A stretch of 64,000 bases of DNA from CAVZMO01 sp963776195 (GCA_963776195.1 CAVZMO010000011.1:1-64000); one strand, 5' to 3'; positions 36,779 through 46,222 are shown, counted from the first letter of the stretch. Made by a program: numbers and translations. The notes: a model not told the origin generated them from the sequence alone.

Positions 36779-37945
36779 ATGCATATTGCGATAATTTGGC
36801 AGCGTTTCTTGCCCTATCATTGGGCACGCATCAGGTGTGCCAACAAACGATTAAGTGAACTTGGGTTTCAATTAACTGCGATTGAGGTTGCGTCCCAAGA
36901 CGCTTCGTATGGTTTTCCGGCAAACAGTACTGGTGACAAATTGAATTACATCTGCTGTTTTCCCGGAGATTCTTATCATGACCATAGGGCAAGGGAGGTT
37001 CGCAAGAGGGTCTTGGAAGTACTCAATGTCGTGAAACCAAATATTATGTTTGCTCCGGCAATTGCGTTTCCAGAGGGCATTGCAGCGCTGGCATATCGGC
37101 TAAAAAGTGGAGCGCGAGCAGTGATAATGGATGATGCCTGGGAACATACGGACCAGAGGAACTCTTTAGTAAAATTAATTCGGCAACTTATTTATCAAAA
37201 TGCAGATGCTGCCTTCATACCTGCGGGTTCACATTTGGCATATTACTTGAGATTAGGGTTTGCAGAAGAACGTGTGATTTTTGGTGTTGATGTAGTTGAC
37301 AATGGATACTTTTCAAAGCAGGTTGAACGAGTTCGCCTGAAAGCAACGGAAATAAGGGACGCTCTCCAGTTATCGCAAAATTTCTTCCTTTTTGTTGGCA
37401 GAGTTTTACCTCGCAAAGGTTTGAAAACATTATTCGAAGCCTATAAACAGTATAGAGAAATGGCGAAAAGCGACCTGTGGGATTTGGTAGTAGTAGGAAC
37501 AGGAGATTATATGAACTCAATACTCTCACAATTTCATGAGGTGCCCGGAGTTTGTTTTGCAGGAGCACAATATGGTGATAGTCTCTGCAAGTATTACGGA
37601 TTAGCAAAGGTAATAATTGTTCCCAGTGACAGTGACCCGTGGGGGCTAGTTGTTAATGAAGCGATGGCCTCTGGGTTGCCTGTCATTGTCAGTACGGGCT
37701 GTGGTGCGGCGAAAACGCTCGTGCAAGAAGGAGACAACGGCTGGGCTTTTAAGCCCGGTAACGTAGACGAATTAACTCAGTTAATGTTTCGCGTATCTTC
37801 GTTGTCAACCGACGCGCTTAAAGAGATGGGGAAAAAATCTCGATCTATTATTGACGATTGGTCACTTGATCGTTTTACCGACGGCGTATTAAAGGCTGTA
37901 GAAATTCCGAACGTCAATCAGCTGGTCTCATCTCCGACATTATGA
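36779..37945 (+). CDS. Glycosyltransferase family 4
   Basis: 388 residues. The N-terminal half is divergent (IAIIWQRFLPYHWARIRCAN). The donor domain shows FFLFVGRVLPRKGLKTLFEAY and IVPSDSDPWGLVVNEAMASGLPVIVS with the E-x7-E variant. It lies in the AT-rich core of the locus. Substrates unknown. Confidence 0.86.
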   Translation: MHIAIIWQRFLPYHWARIRCANKRLSELGFQLTAIEVASQDASYGFPANSTGDKLNYICCFPGDSYHDHRAREVRKRVLEVLNVVKPNIMFAPAIAFPEGIAALAYRLKSGARAVIMDDAWEHTDQRNSLVKLIRQLIYQNADAAFIPAGSHLAYYLRLGFAEERVIFGVDVVDNGYFSKQVERVRLKATEIRDALQLSQNFFLFVGRVLPRKGLKTLFEAYKQYREMAKSDLWDLVVVGTGDYMNSILSQFHEVPGVCFAGAQYGDSLCKYYGLAKVIIVPSDSDPWGLVVNEAMASGLPVIVSTGCGAAKTLVQEGDNGWAFKPGNVDELTQLMFRVSSLSTDALKEMGKKSRSIIDDWSLDRFTDGVLKAVEIPNVNQLVSSPTL

Positions 37946-37984
37946 CTAAGTTATGGAAGGGACGAGTAAGAGTTACGTAATTTT

Positions 37985-39196
37985 ATGAAGATTCTCATGG
38001 CCCACAACTTTTACCAATCCTCCGCTCCTTCCGGTGAAGATGCTGTTTTTAAAAGTGAATGTGAGCTTTTAAAAAAAAACGGTATAGATGTTATAACCTA
38101 CGAAAAGTATAATGATGATATCGTAACGGGTTTAAACAAGCTGAAGACAGCTTTCACAGCAGTCTGGTCCAGAAGGGCTTATAAAGAATTAAAGAATCTC
38201 CTTGCAAAAGAAAAGCCGGATTTAGCTCACTTTCATAACATATGGTATCTCATCACTCCATCTGCATACTATGCATGCAAAGATGCGGGAGTCCCGGTTG
38301 TCCAGACTTTGCATAATTATCGGATGTTTTGCGCGAACGGTCTTTTGCTAAGAGACGGAAAAGTCTGCGAAGAGTGCATCGGAAATCTGCCCTGGAGGGG
38401 CATAAAATTCGGTTGCTACCGCGACTCCAGGCTTTATTCAACTCCGATGGTGTTGACGGAAATCTTTTACAGCATTGCAGGCACTTGGGAAAATAAGGTT
38501 GATGCATATATCGCCCTTACGGAATTTGGAAAGAAAAAGTTTACCGAATGCGGCCTCCCCGGAAGTGCAATATTTATAAAGCCAAACTTCCTGTCGGATC
38601 CTCCGGAACCTTCTTATTCTCATGAAGACTATGTTCTGTTTCTCGGGAGGCTGTCACGAGAAAAAGGTATATCAGTATTACTGGATGCTGCCAGAAAACT
38701 AGGTGATTTAGTCGGGCCTCTGAAGGTTAAAATAGTGGGTGACGGCCCGTTGAGGAAAGAGCTTGAGGAGAAAGTAAAATCCGAAAAAATCAATAGCATC
38801 GAAATTGTCGGGAAGAAAAATTCTAGTGAATGTATGACGTTGCTGAAAGGTGCCCGTTTTATGGTAATGCCGGCGATATGCTATGAAAATTTTCCGATGG
38901 CGATAAGAGAAGCATATACCTGTGGCAAGACTGTGGTTGCGTCAAGGCTGGGTGCCATGGCCGAGCTGGTTCAAGATAGAAGAACCGGGCTTCTTTTTGA
39001 AGCAGGAAATTCTGAAGACCTTGCCGCCAAAATAAAATGGATGCTTGAGAATGAAGAAGCCTGTATTGAAATGGGCAGGAATGCTCGGAAGATATTTGAA
39101 GAAAAATATACAGCGGAAAAGAATTTTGAGATCCTGATGAAGATCTATAAGAAGGTGATCGACAATAGTAAACAAGGATTTAAGGGTGAGGATTAG
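37985..39196 (+). CDS. Glycosyltransferase family 4
   Basis: 403 residues. AHNFYQSSAPSGEDAVFKSE at the start, the HFHNIWYLITPSAYYACKDAGVP segment and a cysteine-bearing loop (RDGKVCEECIGN, FGCYRDS) define a distinct GT4 subgroup seen in exopolysaccharide loci. The donor part has LFLGRLSREKGISVLLDAA and PAICYENFPMAIREAYTCG. Base composition returns towards that of the flanking chromosome around this gene. Confidence 0.9.
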   Translation: MKILMAHNFYQSSAPSGEDAVFKSECELLKKNGIDVITYEKYNDDIVTGLNKLKTAFTAVWSRRAYKELKNLLAKEKPDLAHFHNIWYLITPSAYYACKDAGVPVVQTLHNYRMFCANGLLLRDGKVCEECIGNLPWRGIKFGCYRDSRLYSTPMVLTEIFYSIAGTWENKVDAYIALTEFGKKKFTECGLPGSAIFIKPNFLSDPPEPSYSHEDYVLFLGRLSREKGISVLLDAARKLGDLVGPLKVKIVGDGPLRKELEEKVKSEKINSIEIVGKKNSSECMTLLKGARFMVMPAICYENFPMAIREAYTCGKTVVASRLGAMAELVQDRRTGLLFEAGNSEDLAAKIKWMLENEEACIEMGRNARKIFEEKYTAEKNFEILMKIYKKVIDNSKQGFKGED

Positions 39197-39201
39197 GGAA
39201 T

Positions 39202-39960
39202 ATGTCAAAGCCAGTCGCTTTACAAGGAATAAAATTCTTACCCGTAAACATTGAAGATGCTCTTCGGGAAGTCGTTAGGTATATTCCGAAACGAAATGGT
39301 GATTATTTCTGTTTTGCGAATATCCACGTTGTCATGGAATCTCACAAAGACCCCGAACTCAAGACCATATTAAATAGTTCAGCAGGAAATTTCCCGGACG
39401 GGATGGGAGTTGCGTGGACATTAAAATTCATGGGCAATAAATTTGAGGACAGAGTGCGAGGAACGGATTTTATGCTCAGGGCATGTTCCTTTGCGGCGGA
39501 AAAGAATCTCAAGATATTTCTCTATGGCAATACCGAAGAAACTCTTAAGGCATTAACGGATAAGCTTCAAAGGCTATTCCCCGGTGTCAATATCGCCGGC
39601 ACGATGTCGCCGCCTTTCAGATCACTGACAGAGGAAGAAGATAAAAGGTTTGTCAGAGAAATTAACCGGGCAGATCCGGATATCCTTTTCGTTTCTCTCG
39701 GTGCGCCGAAACAGGAAAAGTGGATGGCCGAACATAAAGGCAAAATTAAGGCGGTGCAATTAGGTGTCGGTGCAGCATTCAGCTTTATCACGGGAAAGGT
39801 AGTACAGTCGCCCAAATGGATGCAGAAAACAGGGCTTGAATGGCTTTACCGGATGCCCCAGGAGCCGGGGAAAACAATATACCGCATGTCAATGGTCCCG
39901 GGGTTTCTTTGGAGAACTCTAATTCAGTTCATAGGGAATAGAAAAGGAAGATCGTCGTGA
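39202..39960 (+). CDS. WecG/TagA/CpsF-family glycosyltransferase (GT26)
   Basis: 252 residues, typical of the family. Signature parts are the early FANIHVVMES, GNFPDGMGVAWTLKFMG, RVRGTDFMLRACSFA, FLYGNTEETLKAL, ILFVSLGAPKQEKWMAEHKG and the C-terminal GLEWLYRMPQEP. Members transfer the second sugar (often ManNAc-type) onto the lipid-linked first sugar at the inner membrane. Its stop overlaps the GTG start of the next gene by four bases. Confidence 0.92.
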   Translation: MSKPVALQGIKFLPVNIEDALREVVRYIPKRNGDYFCFANIHVVMESHKDPELKTILNSSAGNFPDGMGVAWTLKFMGNKFEDRVRGTDFMLRACSFAAEKNLKIFLYGNTEETLKALTDKLQRLFPGVNIAGTMSPPFRSLTEEEDKRFVREINRADPDILFVSLGAPKQEKWMAEHKGKIKAVQLGVGAAFSFITGKVVQSPKWMQKTGLEWLYRMPQEPGKTIYRMSMVPGFLWRTLIQFIGNRKGRSS

Positions 39961-41096
39961 AACATTTCTCGAAAGAAATGGAGCTTCTGCTTTTGCTCTC
40001 AAGGATCAGCCTTGACGATTCTGCACGTCATGCTGCAGAAGCATTGATCGCCAATGTGAACTGGGATCTGTATACGGTTCTTTCCGTGAAGCATGGGACA
40101 GCTGCAATAATTTATAAAAATCTTTATGAACTCAAGGGAGTGCCGCCACATATATTAAAAAAATATGAGGACATCTATAATAATCTTCTTCGAAATAACA
40201 TTCTTCAGGCCGCGGAGCTTGACAGACTTATCGATGGCCTGAAGAAAACAGGCATTGAGGTCATATCATTAAAAGGTGCGATTGCCGCTGAGAAAATATT
40301 CGGTGACATAGGGGTGTATCCGTCGGCGGACATCGACATACTGGTAAAATTAGGAGATATAGACAAGATCAGGGAGTTTTTAGAGACCGATGGATATATG
40401 TTGAATGATGTTGGTTTCGATGAGTATAGAGAATTTTTTATAAAGGAGCTTTATCATATCAATCTTTCAAACGGAAGAAATACTATTGAGCCACATTGGA
40501 ACCTGTTCATGAGATACTTTATAACTCCTCCGCAGTTCTGGTGGGAAGAAAGCTTTGTTATTTCTTCCGGCTACAGACAATACAGGTTCCTATCTCCGGA
40601 AAAAAACATATTATATACCTCTTTCAGATTGTTTTTTAAAGGATTCATATATTTGAGATTTCTTGTCATGGTGGCCGAGATTGTGAGATGCTATAAAGAT
40701 AATATAGATTGGAACAAGCTTTTTGGTTTCGCAAAGTATTATAAATTTGAAAATACCTTAAGAGTGGTTCTAAGACTGGCGAATCATCTTCTCGGCGCAC
40801 AAGTGCCCGAGGAATTTACGGTTATAAAAAGATTAAGAACAAAGATACTTTATGCATTAATACAAATAATTTTACCAAGAGGGGAGGACCCCCATCCACT
40901 CTACAAAGCATTGTTAATATTTCTGAGGGACGACTCATTGGGTGCTTTCAGGGTGCTATTACGAAGGCTATTTCCTTCAATGGGAGAAATAGTATCAAAA
41001 TACAATCTTACGTCAGGATCCGCCAAGGCGCTGATTTATTATATGCTGAACCCTGCGATGGTTCTGATGAGACAAACAAATAGGATTAAACAATAG
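39957..41096 (+). CDS. Nucleotidyltransferase-like protein of polysaccharide loci
   Basis: 379 residues. The core (about 95-175) has IEVISLKGAIAAEKIF, PSADIDILVKLGDIDKIREFL and a following NTIEPHWNL, the pattern of the uncharacterised nucleotidyltransferase family PF14907. The paired aspartates in PSADIDIL could bind metal. Homologues are common beside exopolysaccharide genes but the reaction is not established. It starts with GTG overlapping the preceding gene (GTGA). Confidence 0.8.
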   Translation: MKHFSKEMELLLLLSRISLDDSARHAAEALIANVNWDLYTVLSVKHGTAAIIYKNLYELKGVPPHILKKYEDIYNNLLRNNILQAAELDRLIDGLKKTGIEVISLKGAIAAEKIFGDIGVYPSADIDILVKLGDIDKIREFLETDGYMLNDVGFDEYREFFIKELYHINLSNGRNTIEPHWNLFMRYFITPPQFWWEESFVISSGYRQYRFLSPEKNILYTSFRLFFKGFIYLRFLVMVAEIVRCYKDNIDWNKLFGFAKYYKFENTLRVVLRLANHLLGAQVPEEFTVIKRLRTKILYALIQIILPRGEDPHPLYKALLIFLRDDSLGAFRVLLRRLFPSMGEIVSKYNLTSGSAKALIYYMLNPAMVLMRQTNRIKQ

Positions 41097-41225
41097 ATGA
41101 AATGTATATGAATTCATGGGGTTTAATAAGATGACTGGAAATGCGATGTTCGAAGTGCGGGATCCAATGGTCAGTCATAGAAGATACTCTTTGCAATTTG
41201 CGTCTTATGCATTCCGGCGCCAATA

Positions 41226-41831
41226 ATGCTGAAACGCCTCTTCGATATCTTATTATCTTCAATAGGCCTGATCGGGTCAGCGCCTTTATGGCTTCTTTTC
41301 TCGACAGCAATCCTTCTTGAGGACGGCCGGCCGATCTTCTATTTTCAGGAAAGGGTGGGGAGAAGCGGCAGGCTTTTCAGCGCGATGAAATTTCGCTCGA
41401 TGATTAAAACTGCTGAGAAAGATACGGGACCGGTGCAGGCCGTTGAAAATGACCCGAGGGTTACAAAGATCGGCAGAATATTGAGGGCCACTGCAATGGA
41501 TGAACTGCCCCAGTTGATCAATATCTTACAAGGCGATATGAGTTTTGTGGGACCGAGGGCTTTGAGACCACAGGAAAAGGAAGTTTATGGCAGCCCTGAC
41601 GAAATGAAAATAGAGGACGTCCCCGGATACAAAGAAAGGCTGGCTGTTAGGCCGGGCCTAACAGGTATGGCACAGGTCTATCTCCCAACAGATGCTCTCC
41701 GCCGAGTGAAATTCCAATATGATCTTCAGTATATAAAAAACCAATCCTTTTTCCTCGATATAAAACTTATTCTCCTCTCCTTCTGGATAACCTTCAGAGG
41801 AAAATGGGAAACCCGCCAGAAGAAGTTCTGA
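41226..41831 (+). CDS. Initiating sugar phosphotransferase, bacterial sugar transferase family
   Basis: 201 residues: one N-terminal membrane helix (about 9-30) and the catalytic domain only, as in small PglC-like or WbaP C-terminal enzymes. Motifs are PIFYFQERVGRSGRLFSAMKFR, the ATAMDELPQLINILQGDMSFVGPRAL block with the Asp-Glu dyad, and YKERLAVRPGLTGMAQV. It puts a sugar phosphate on undecaprenyl phosphate to start each repeat unit. It is the last gene of the locus and is convergent with the radical SAM gene. About 130 bases before it show no supported gene. Confidence 0.92.
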   Translation: MLKRLFDILLSSIGLIGSAPLWLLFSTAILLEDGRPIFYFQERVGRSGRLFSAMKFRSMIKTAEKDTGPVQAVENDPRVTKIGRILRATAMDELPQLINILQGDMSFVGPRALRPQEKEVYGSPDEMKIEDVPGYKERLAVRPGLTGMAQVYLPTDALRRVKFQYDLQYIKNQSFFLDIKLILLSFWITFRGKWETRQKKF

Positions 41832-41849
41832 ATAACGAATCCCTGCCCT

Positions 41850-43097
41850 TTAATCCTTAATCCTTCCATAGTTGACTCCCTTTTCTACCCCTTCCACCCT
41901 AAAGAGGGGGTCTCCGTCGATTAGCTGCTTGAGCTTGTCCGTATCGATATGGTTATAAAAAATCGGTTTCAGGAAAGACTTGTCCTCCATATCACCCAGA
42001 AGATGAACTCTTAAATCGCTGTCCCTCAGAATGATATCCGTTATCTGCAGTGTTTTGTAAAGTCTGATATACGTATTCACCCCGACGCTGTCCGGCAACG
42101 GCCTTCTCAGGATGTCAAAGTGCTCCCGCAGGTTGTCTTCGGTCTCGCGGGGGAACCCCGTCAGAAAATCCACCGCTACTTTTATCCCGGAAGAGTTTGC
42201 CCCGAAGATAAATTTTTCGTAATCAGCCCAATAAAGGGGACATTTCTTCCAGGAATCCACCGACAAGGTTATTAGGTAAACACCCGCGTCTTTTAGCAAT
42301 TTAAAGAGCTTTTTATTGAAATTGGCCGGTTTCATGTAAACAGCCCAACGAATGCTTAACCCGGCTTTTTTCAGTGCAGAACAGAAATCCATTGAATACT
42401 CAAGGCTTTCGTTGAACTCCGAATCGCAGAGATGGAAGTGGTTATACCCGGCATCTACGAAACTTCTTATCTCCTCCAGGGTGTCTTTAATCCCCTTGAA
42501 TGAAACCTGCTTATTCGCCTCAAGGCAAAAAACACAGGACGAACTGCAACCTTTGTGGGTTTCGAAGCCTATCACCCCGCCGGATTCACAATATTTTTTG
42601 TAGTCAATCGGTGAAGGCCTGCGGGGGGATAACCGGCCGCCTGTATATTTCCCTCTGAAGATCTTTTCATTATTCCTCTTCCCGAGCGTGTGCAGCACTT
42701 CGTGAATCGTTTCTTCAGCGGGCCCTGCTATAACACGATCGGCATCAAGATATTCCAGAATTCCGGCAGGGTTTGAGGAGACCCCCGTGCCGCCGATGAT
42801 TACTTTAAGGCCGTGATCGGACTTTAGGAAATTTACGATACCTTTTATTTCGTCGAGGAAGAATTCATTCGTGTGGTAAAGGACGGAGTCCACATTTCTT
42901 ACCGTTATCCCTGCAACGTCAGGTTTGAAAGACCTTACCGCGTTGTCTATGTCCTTACGCGGGTCTTCGGAAAAACACAGATCGAGAATTTCGACTTTGT
43001 GGCCATTCCCATCGAGAGATGCGGCCATGTATTCGAGCCCTATCGGGGGAACAGGAGGAGACTTATACCTGTTCGGATTAACGAGAAGAACTTTCAT
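41850..43097 (-). CDS. B12-binding domain radical SAM protein
   Basis: 415 residues. The N-terminal 130 resemble a cobalamin-binding Rossmann domain (VLLVNPNRYKSPPVPPIGLE, GLKVIIGGTGVSSNPAGILE). The radical SAM domain follows, with the iron-sulphur motif HKGCSSSCVFCLEANK (C-x3-C-x2-C). Further conserved segments are HLCDSEFNESLEYSMDFC and VAVDFLTGFPRETEDNL. The reaction is unknown; relatives are methyltransferases and ring-modifying enzymes. A methyltetrahydrofolate methyltransferase-like gene lies just upstream on the same strand, which may hint at linked one-carbon chemistry. Confidence 0.87.
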   Translation of the reverse strand: MKVLLVNPNRYKSPPVPPIGLEYMAASLDGNGHKVEILDLCFSEDPRKDIDNAVRSFKPDVAGITVRNVDSVLYHTNEFFLDEIKGIVNFLKSDHGLKVIIGGTGVSSNPAGILEYLDADRVIAGPAEETIHEVLHTLGKRNNEKIFRGKYTGGRLSPRRPSPIDYKKYCESGGVIGFETHKGCSSSCVFCLEANKQVSFKGIKDTLEEIRSFVDAGYNHFHLCDSEFNESLEYSMDFCSALKKAGLSIRWAVYMKPANFNKKLFKLLKDAGVYLITLSVDSWKKCPLYWADYEKFIFGANSSGIKVAVDFLTGFPRETEDNLREHFDILRRPLPDSVGVNTYIRLYKTLQITDIILRDSDLRVHLLGDMEDKSFLKPIFYNHIDTDKLKQLIDGDPLFRVEGVEKGVNYGRIKD

Positions 43098-43139
43098 ATA
43101 TATTTATAATAAACCAATCAGAATGATTTGCAGCCGCAA

Positions 43140-43157
43140 TCCCGAAAGCTTTCGGGA
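43140..43157. repeat. Perfect palindrome TCCCGAAAGCTTTCGGGA
   Basis: An 18-base perfect palindrome between the radical SAM and AcsE-like genes. Close variants (TCCCGAAAGTGTTCGGGA and TCCCGAAGGTATTCGGGA) sit inside two damaged tRNA-Asn copies at 48712 and 50102. A second, GC-rich palindrome (CCCGCCGAGGCGGG, about 43218-43231) lies nearby. Confidence 0.7.
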
Positions 43158-43281
43158 TTAGTTTGGGTTATCCTCATTGCAATGCCTTAAGAAATCGCAG
43201 ACTGTCTCCTCGGGCGACCCGCCGAGGCGGGAAGCCTGCGGTACAATAATTTGAAAATCTGAAAGAGCATCTTATATGCTG

Positions 43282-44067
43282 TTACGTTATGTCCGCCTGC
43301 GAGAAAACGATTTCATCACGAAACGCTTTTATGAGATATATGGCCTTTCTGGTGTTTTCATCGAGGATGTCGACCATGGCTGCATCGAGGCCCGCCCCGG
43401 CCATATATGTGAGAAAAGAGGCTTCAAGTGGTTTCCTCAATACCCTGGGCAGCCCTGTTGAGATGTTTGGAACCCAGGCGATGGTATTTATCGGCGGCTC
43501 TACCAGGTCTTTGAGGATCATGACACATTCACGGGAATTTACCAGATGCTTCTGCCCCATTCCCCTGCCTATGTGGACTATCGAAGGGTCTACGTATATC
43601 CTGTCATTGGGGATATCAGCCGCGTTTGCTATCTCGAGGAGGTCCTCGATTATTTGAAGCTTCGTTTCCAGTGATGAAGGAATCGTGCCGCTCGAAGCCC
43701 TGATCACAAGAGATGCTCCGGAATCCGCTACAAGGGTAATCATTGTCTCTTTATCTTCGGGCTCGGTTTTTGAGATGAAATTAATGAGGGGCGGCTTTTT
43801 GCATAACGGTAAAGTCTTTTTAAGGGCAAGAGTATTCCTCGAATCAAGAGACATACCGCTATCAGCTGCTTCGGAGAGAATTCCGATCACCCAGGGGAGA
43901 GTGTCTTCATCCCCGACGCCGTCCAATGAGCACTGGACATTGATAATGTCGGCCCCCGTATCCATGATCTTTTTTATGACCTCTGTCACCGTCTTTTTAT
44001 CTCTCCTCGCTAATGCATCTGCATAAACCTTATTCCTCATGTTCAAGTTGTCTGCTATGGCGATCAT
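43282..44067 (-). CDS. AcsE-like methyltetrahydrofolate methyltransferase (pterin-binding)
   Basis: 261 residues, the same length as AcsE of acetogens. The pterin-binding TIM barrel is recognisable: IADNLN at the start, GADIINVQCSLDGVGDEDTL, MSLDSRNTLALKK with the folate-contacting Asp, PLINFIS, RIYVDPSIVHIG and WVPNISTGLPRVLRKPLEASFL. These enzymes move a methyl group from methyl-H4folate to a corrinoid protein. Sequence identity to AcsE is clearly partial, so it may serve another corrinoid acceptor. The neighbouring B12-radical SAM gene is a candidate partner by position only. Confidence 0.78.
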   Translation of the reverse strand: MIAIADNLNMRNKVYADALARRDKKTVTEVIKKIMDTGADIINVQCSLDGVGDEDTLPWVIGILSEAADSGMSLDSRNTLALKKTLPLCKKPPLINFISKTEPEDKETMITLVADSGASLVIRASSGTIPSSLETKLQIIEDLLEIANAADIPNDRIYVDPSIVHIGRGMGQKHLVNSRECVMILKDLVEPPINTIAWVPNISTGLPRVLRKPLEASFLTYMAGAGLDAAMVDILDENTRKAIYLIKAFRDEIVFSQADIT

Positions 44068-44127
44068 TTTTTGCCTCCTGCTTTTTAATAAATTATAGCA
44101 TTTGAATAAGTTAAAGCCATCAATGAA

Positions 44128-44170
44128 TTCCCTTCTTTGGTCTGCGACCCGTTGGGTAAAGAGGGGTGAA
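44128..44170. repeat. Degenerate REP-like element
   Basis: TTCCCTTCTTTGG and TAAAGAGGGGTGAA flank a short C/G-rich insert. It is a divergent half-copy of the 8983-9081 family, between the AcsE-like gene and uvrB. Confidence 0.4.
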
Positions 44171-44222
44171 GAGCGCAGATGCCGGCGTTTGTTATTTCAT
44201 TCAACAATCCGCTGATTTCGAG

Positions 44223-46217
44223 TCAGTTTTTTATCCCCACTTCGAGCATTCTGCCTTTGATCTCCTTGATCTTATCTCTAATACTCGCGGCGCGTTCAAA
44301 TTCAAGCTTTTTGGCAGCCTCTTTCATCTCCGTTTCAAGCTTCTTTAAGGTATCCTCGTCATATCCGTATTCAATTTTTTCTTCCGCTGCTGCAGGCACT
44401 GTCCAGTAATCCGCCTCATATATAGAACTGAGTATGTCCTTGATGTTGGATTTCACGGTTTCGGGCGTTATCCCCATTCTTCTGTTGTATTCTTCCTGTA
44501 TCTTCCTTCTCCGTCCGGTTTCATGCAAGGCCCTCTGCATGGAGCCTGTTATGGTGTCGCCATACAGGATCACCTCTCCATTGATGTTCCTGGCGGCGCG
44601 TCCCGCTGTCTGTATCAGAGAACGCTCCGACCGCAGGAAACCCTCTTTATCGGCGTCGAGGATTGCGACGAGTGAGACTTCAGGGAGGTCAAGCCCTTCC
44701 CGCAGCAGGTTAACCCCGACCAATACGTCGAATTTTCCGAGCCGCAGGTCCCTCATTATCTCGATGCGCTGGAGGGTGTCTATATCTGAATGCAGATATC
44801 TCGCCCTCACCCCGAGTTCGGTATAATGATCCGTGAGATCTTCCGCCATCTTCTTTGTAAGGGTGGTTACGAGTACTCTTTCACCCCTTTCAGCACGTGT
44901 CCTTATTTCACCGAGAAGGTTATCGACCTGTCCCGGCACAGGGCGTACAATCATGTTTGGGTCTATAAGTCCCGTCGGCCTGATAATCTGTTCAACCACG
45001 TGGCCCCTCGAATTTTCGATCTCATAGCGCCCTGGGGTTGCGGACACATAAATCGCCTGTGTGACCCTGTGTTCGAATTCGGCAAATCTGAGCGGCCTGT
45101 TGTCCAGTGCGGAGGGCAGCCTGAATCCATAATTAATAAGGGTTTGTTTTCTTGACCTGTCACCCTCGTACATTCCGCCGATCTGAGGGACCGTAGCGTG
45201 AGACTCATCGATAACTATCAGGAAATCTTCAGGAAAATAATCTATCAGGGTATAAGGGGGCTCTCCGGGGGCCCTTCCGCTGAGATGACGGGAATAATTT
45301 TCTATGCCGTGGCAGTAACCGAATTCCCGCAACATTTCCAGATCAAACCGTGTCCTCTGTTCGATCCTCTGCGCCTCGACCAATTGCCCCTGTTGTAGAA
45401 AATATTCGACCCTCTCCTTCATCTCCTCTTCGACATTCTTTAAAGCGGGCTCGAGTCTTTCCCTCGGCGTTATCCAGTGGGAGTTCGGGAAGATTGCGAC
45501 TTTTTCGAGTCTCCTTATCTTTGCACCGGTAAGGGGGTCGAACTCATAGAGTGCGTCGATATCATCGCCAAACAATTCCATGCGGATTCCTTTATCGAAG
45601 GAGAAGGAAGGAAAGACCTCGACGATATCTCCCCTGACCCTGAATGTTCCCCTTTTGAACTCGATGTCCGTACGCGCATATTGCATGTCTGCAAGTTTTC
45701 TCAGAATTGCGTCCCGTTCGGTGCGCATCCCCTCTTCAATGACCATATGCATGGCAAGATAATCCTCCGGAGAGCCGATGCCGTAAATGCAAGAGACCGA
45801 TGCGACCACAATGGTATCCCTTCTTTCAAGGACGGCCCTTGTCGCCGAATGCCTCAGCCTGTCGATGTCATCGTTGATCAGCGCGTCTTTCTCTATATAG
45901 GTATCTGTAGTCGGGATATAAGCTTCCGGCTGGTAGTAATCGTAATAACTGACAAAGAACTCGACGGCGTTCTCCGGAAAGAGTTCTTTGAATTCGCCGT
46001 AGAGCTGCGCTGCGAGTGTCTTGTTATGGGCAATCACGAGGGTGGGCCTATTGATGTTTGCGATAACATTTGCGATCGTAAATGTCTTGCCTGAACCGGT
46101 AACGCCTAAAAGGACCTGGTGCTTCAAACCTTTGTCCATGCCTTCCGTAAGTCCCTCGATTGCCTTCGGCTGGTCTCCTTTCGGAGAGAATGGGGTGACG
46201 AGTCTGAACTTATCCAT
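44223..46217 (-). CDS. uvrB: Excinuclease ABC subunit B
   Basis: 664 residues, full length. Walker A is GVTGSGKTFTIAN, the DNA-gripping beta-hairpin is SYYDYYQPEAYIPTTDTYIEKD, helicase motif II is IVIDESH, motif VI is QTAGRAARN, and the C-terminal UVR domain (about 620-655) contains LEFERAASIRDKIKEIKG. It loads onto damaged DNA with UvrA and recruits UvrC in nucleotide excision repair. The start lies five bases after the stop of the EndoIII-like gene, so the two form a DNA-repair operon. Confidence 0.97.
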   Translation of the reverse strand: MDKFRLVTPFSPKGDQPKAIEGLTEGMDKGLKHQVLLGVTGSGKTFTIANVIANINRPTLVIAHNKTLAAQLYGEFKELFPENAVEFFVSYYDYYQPEAYIPTTDTYIEKDALINDDIDRLRHSATRAVLERRDTIVVASVSCIYGIGSPEDYLAMHMVIEEGMRTERDAILRKLADMQYARTDIEFKRGTFRVRGDIVEVFPSFSFDKGIRMELFGDDIDALYEFDPLTGAKIRRLEKVAIFPNSHWITPRERLEPALKNVEEEMKERVEYFLQQGQLVEAQRIEQRTRFDLEMLREFGYCHGIENYSRHLSGRAPGEPPYTLIDYFPEDFLIVIDESHATVPQIGGMYEGDRSRKQTLINYGFRLPSALDNRPLRFAEFEHRVTQAIYVSATPGRYEIENSRGHVVEQIIRPTGLIDPNMIVRPVPGQVDNLLGEIRTRAERGERVLVTTLTKKMAEDLTDHYTELGVRARYLHSDIDTLQRIEIMRDLRLGKFDVLVGVNLLREGLDLPEVSLVAILDADKEGFLRSERSLIQTAGRAARNINGEVILYGDTITGSMQRALHETGRRRKIQEEYNRRMGITPETVKSNIKDILSSIYEADYWTVPAAAEEKIEYGYDEDTLKKLETEMKEAAKKLEFERAASIRDKIKEIKGRMLEVGIKN

Positions 46218-46222
46218 TTAGC

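Noticed and set aside
41097..41225. Short frame with CSKCG-type cysteine pair before the sugar transferase
   Set aside because: Runs into the transferase gene in another frame, no family match, no clear start signal.
45477..46094. 205-residue frame on the plus strand opposite uvrB
   Set aside because: Lies wholly within uvrB, whose protein is unmistakable; no independent features.
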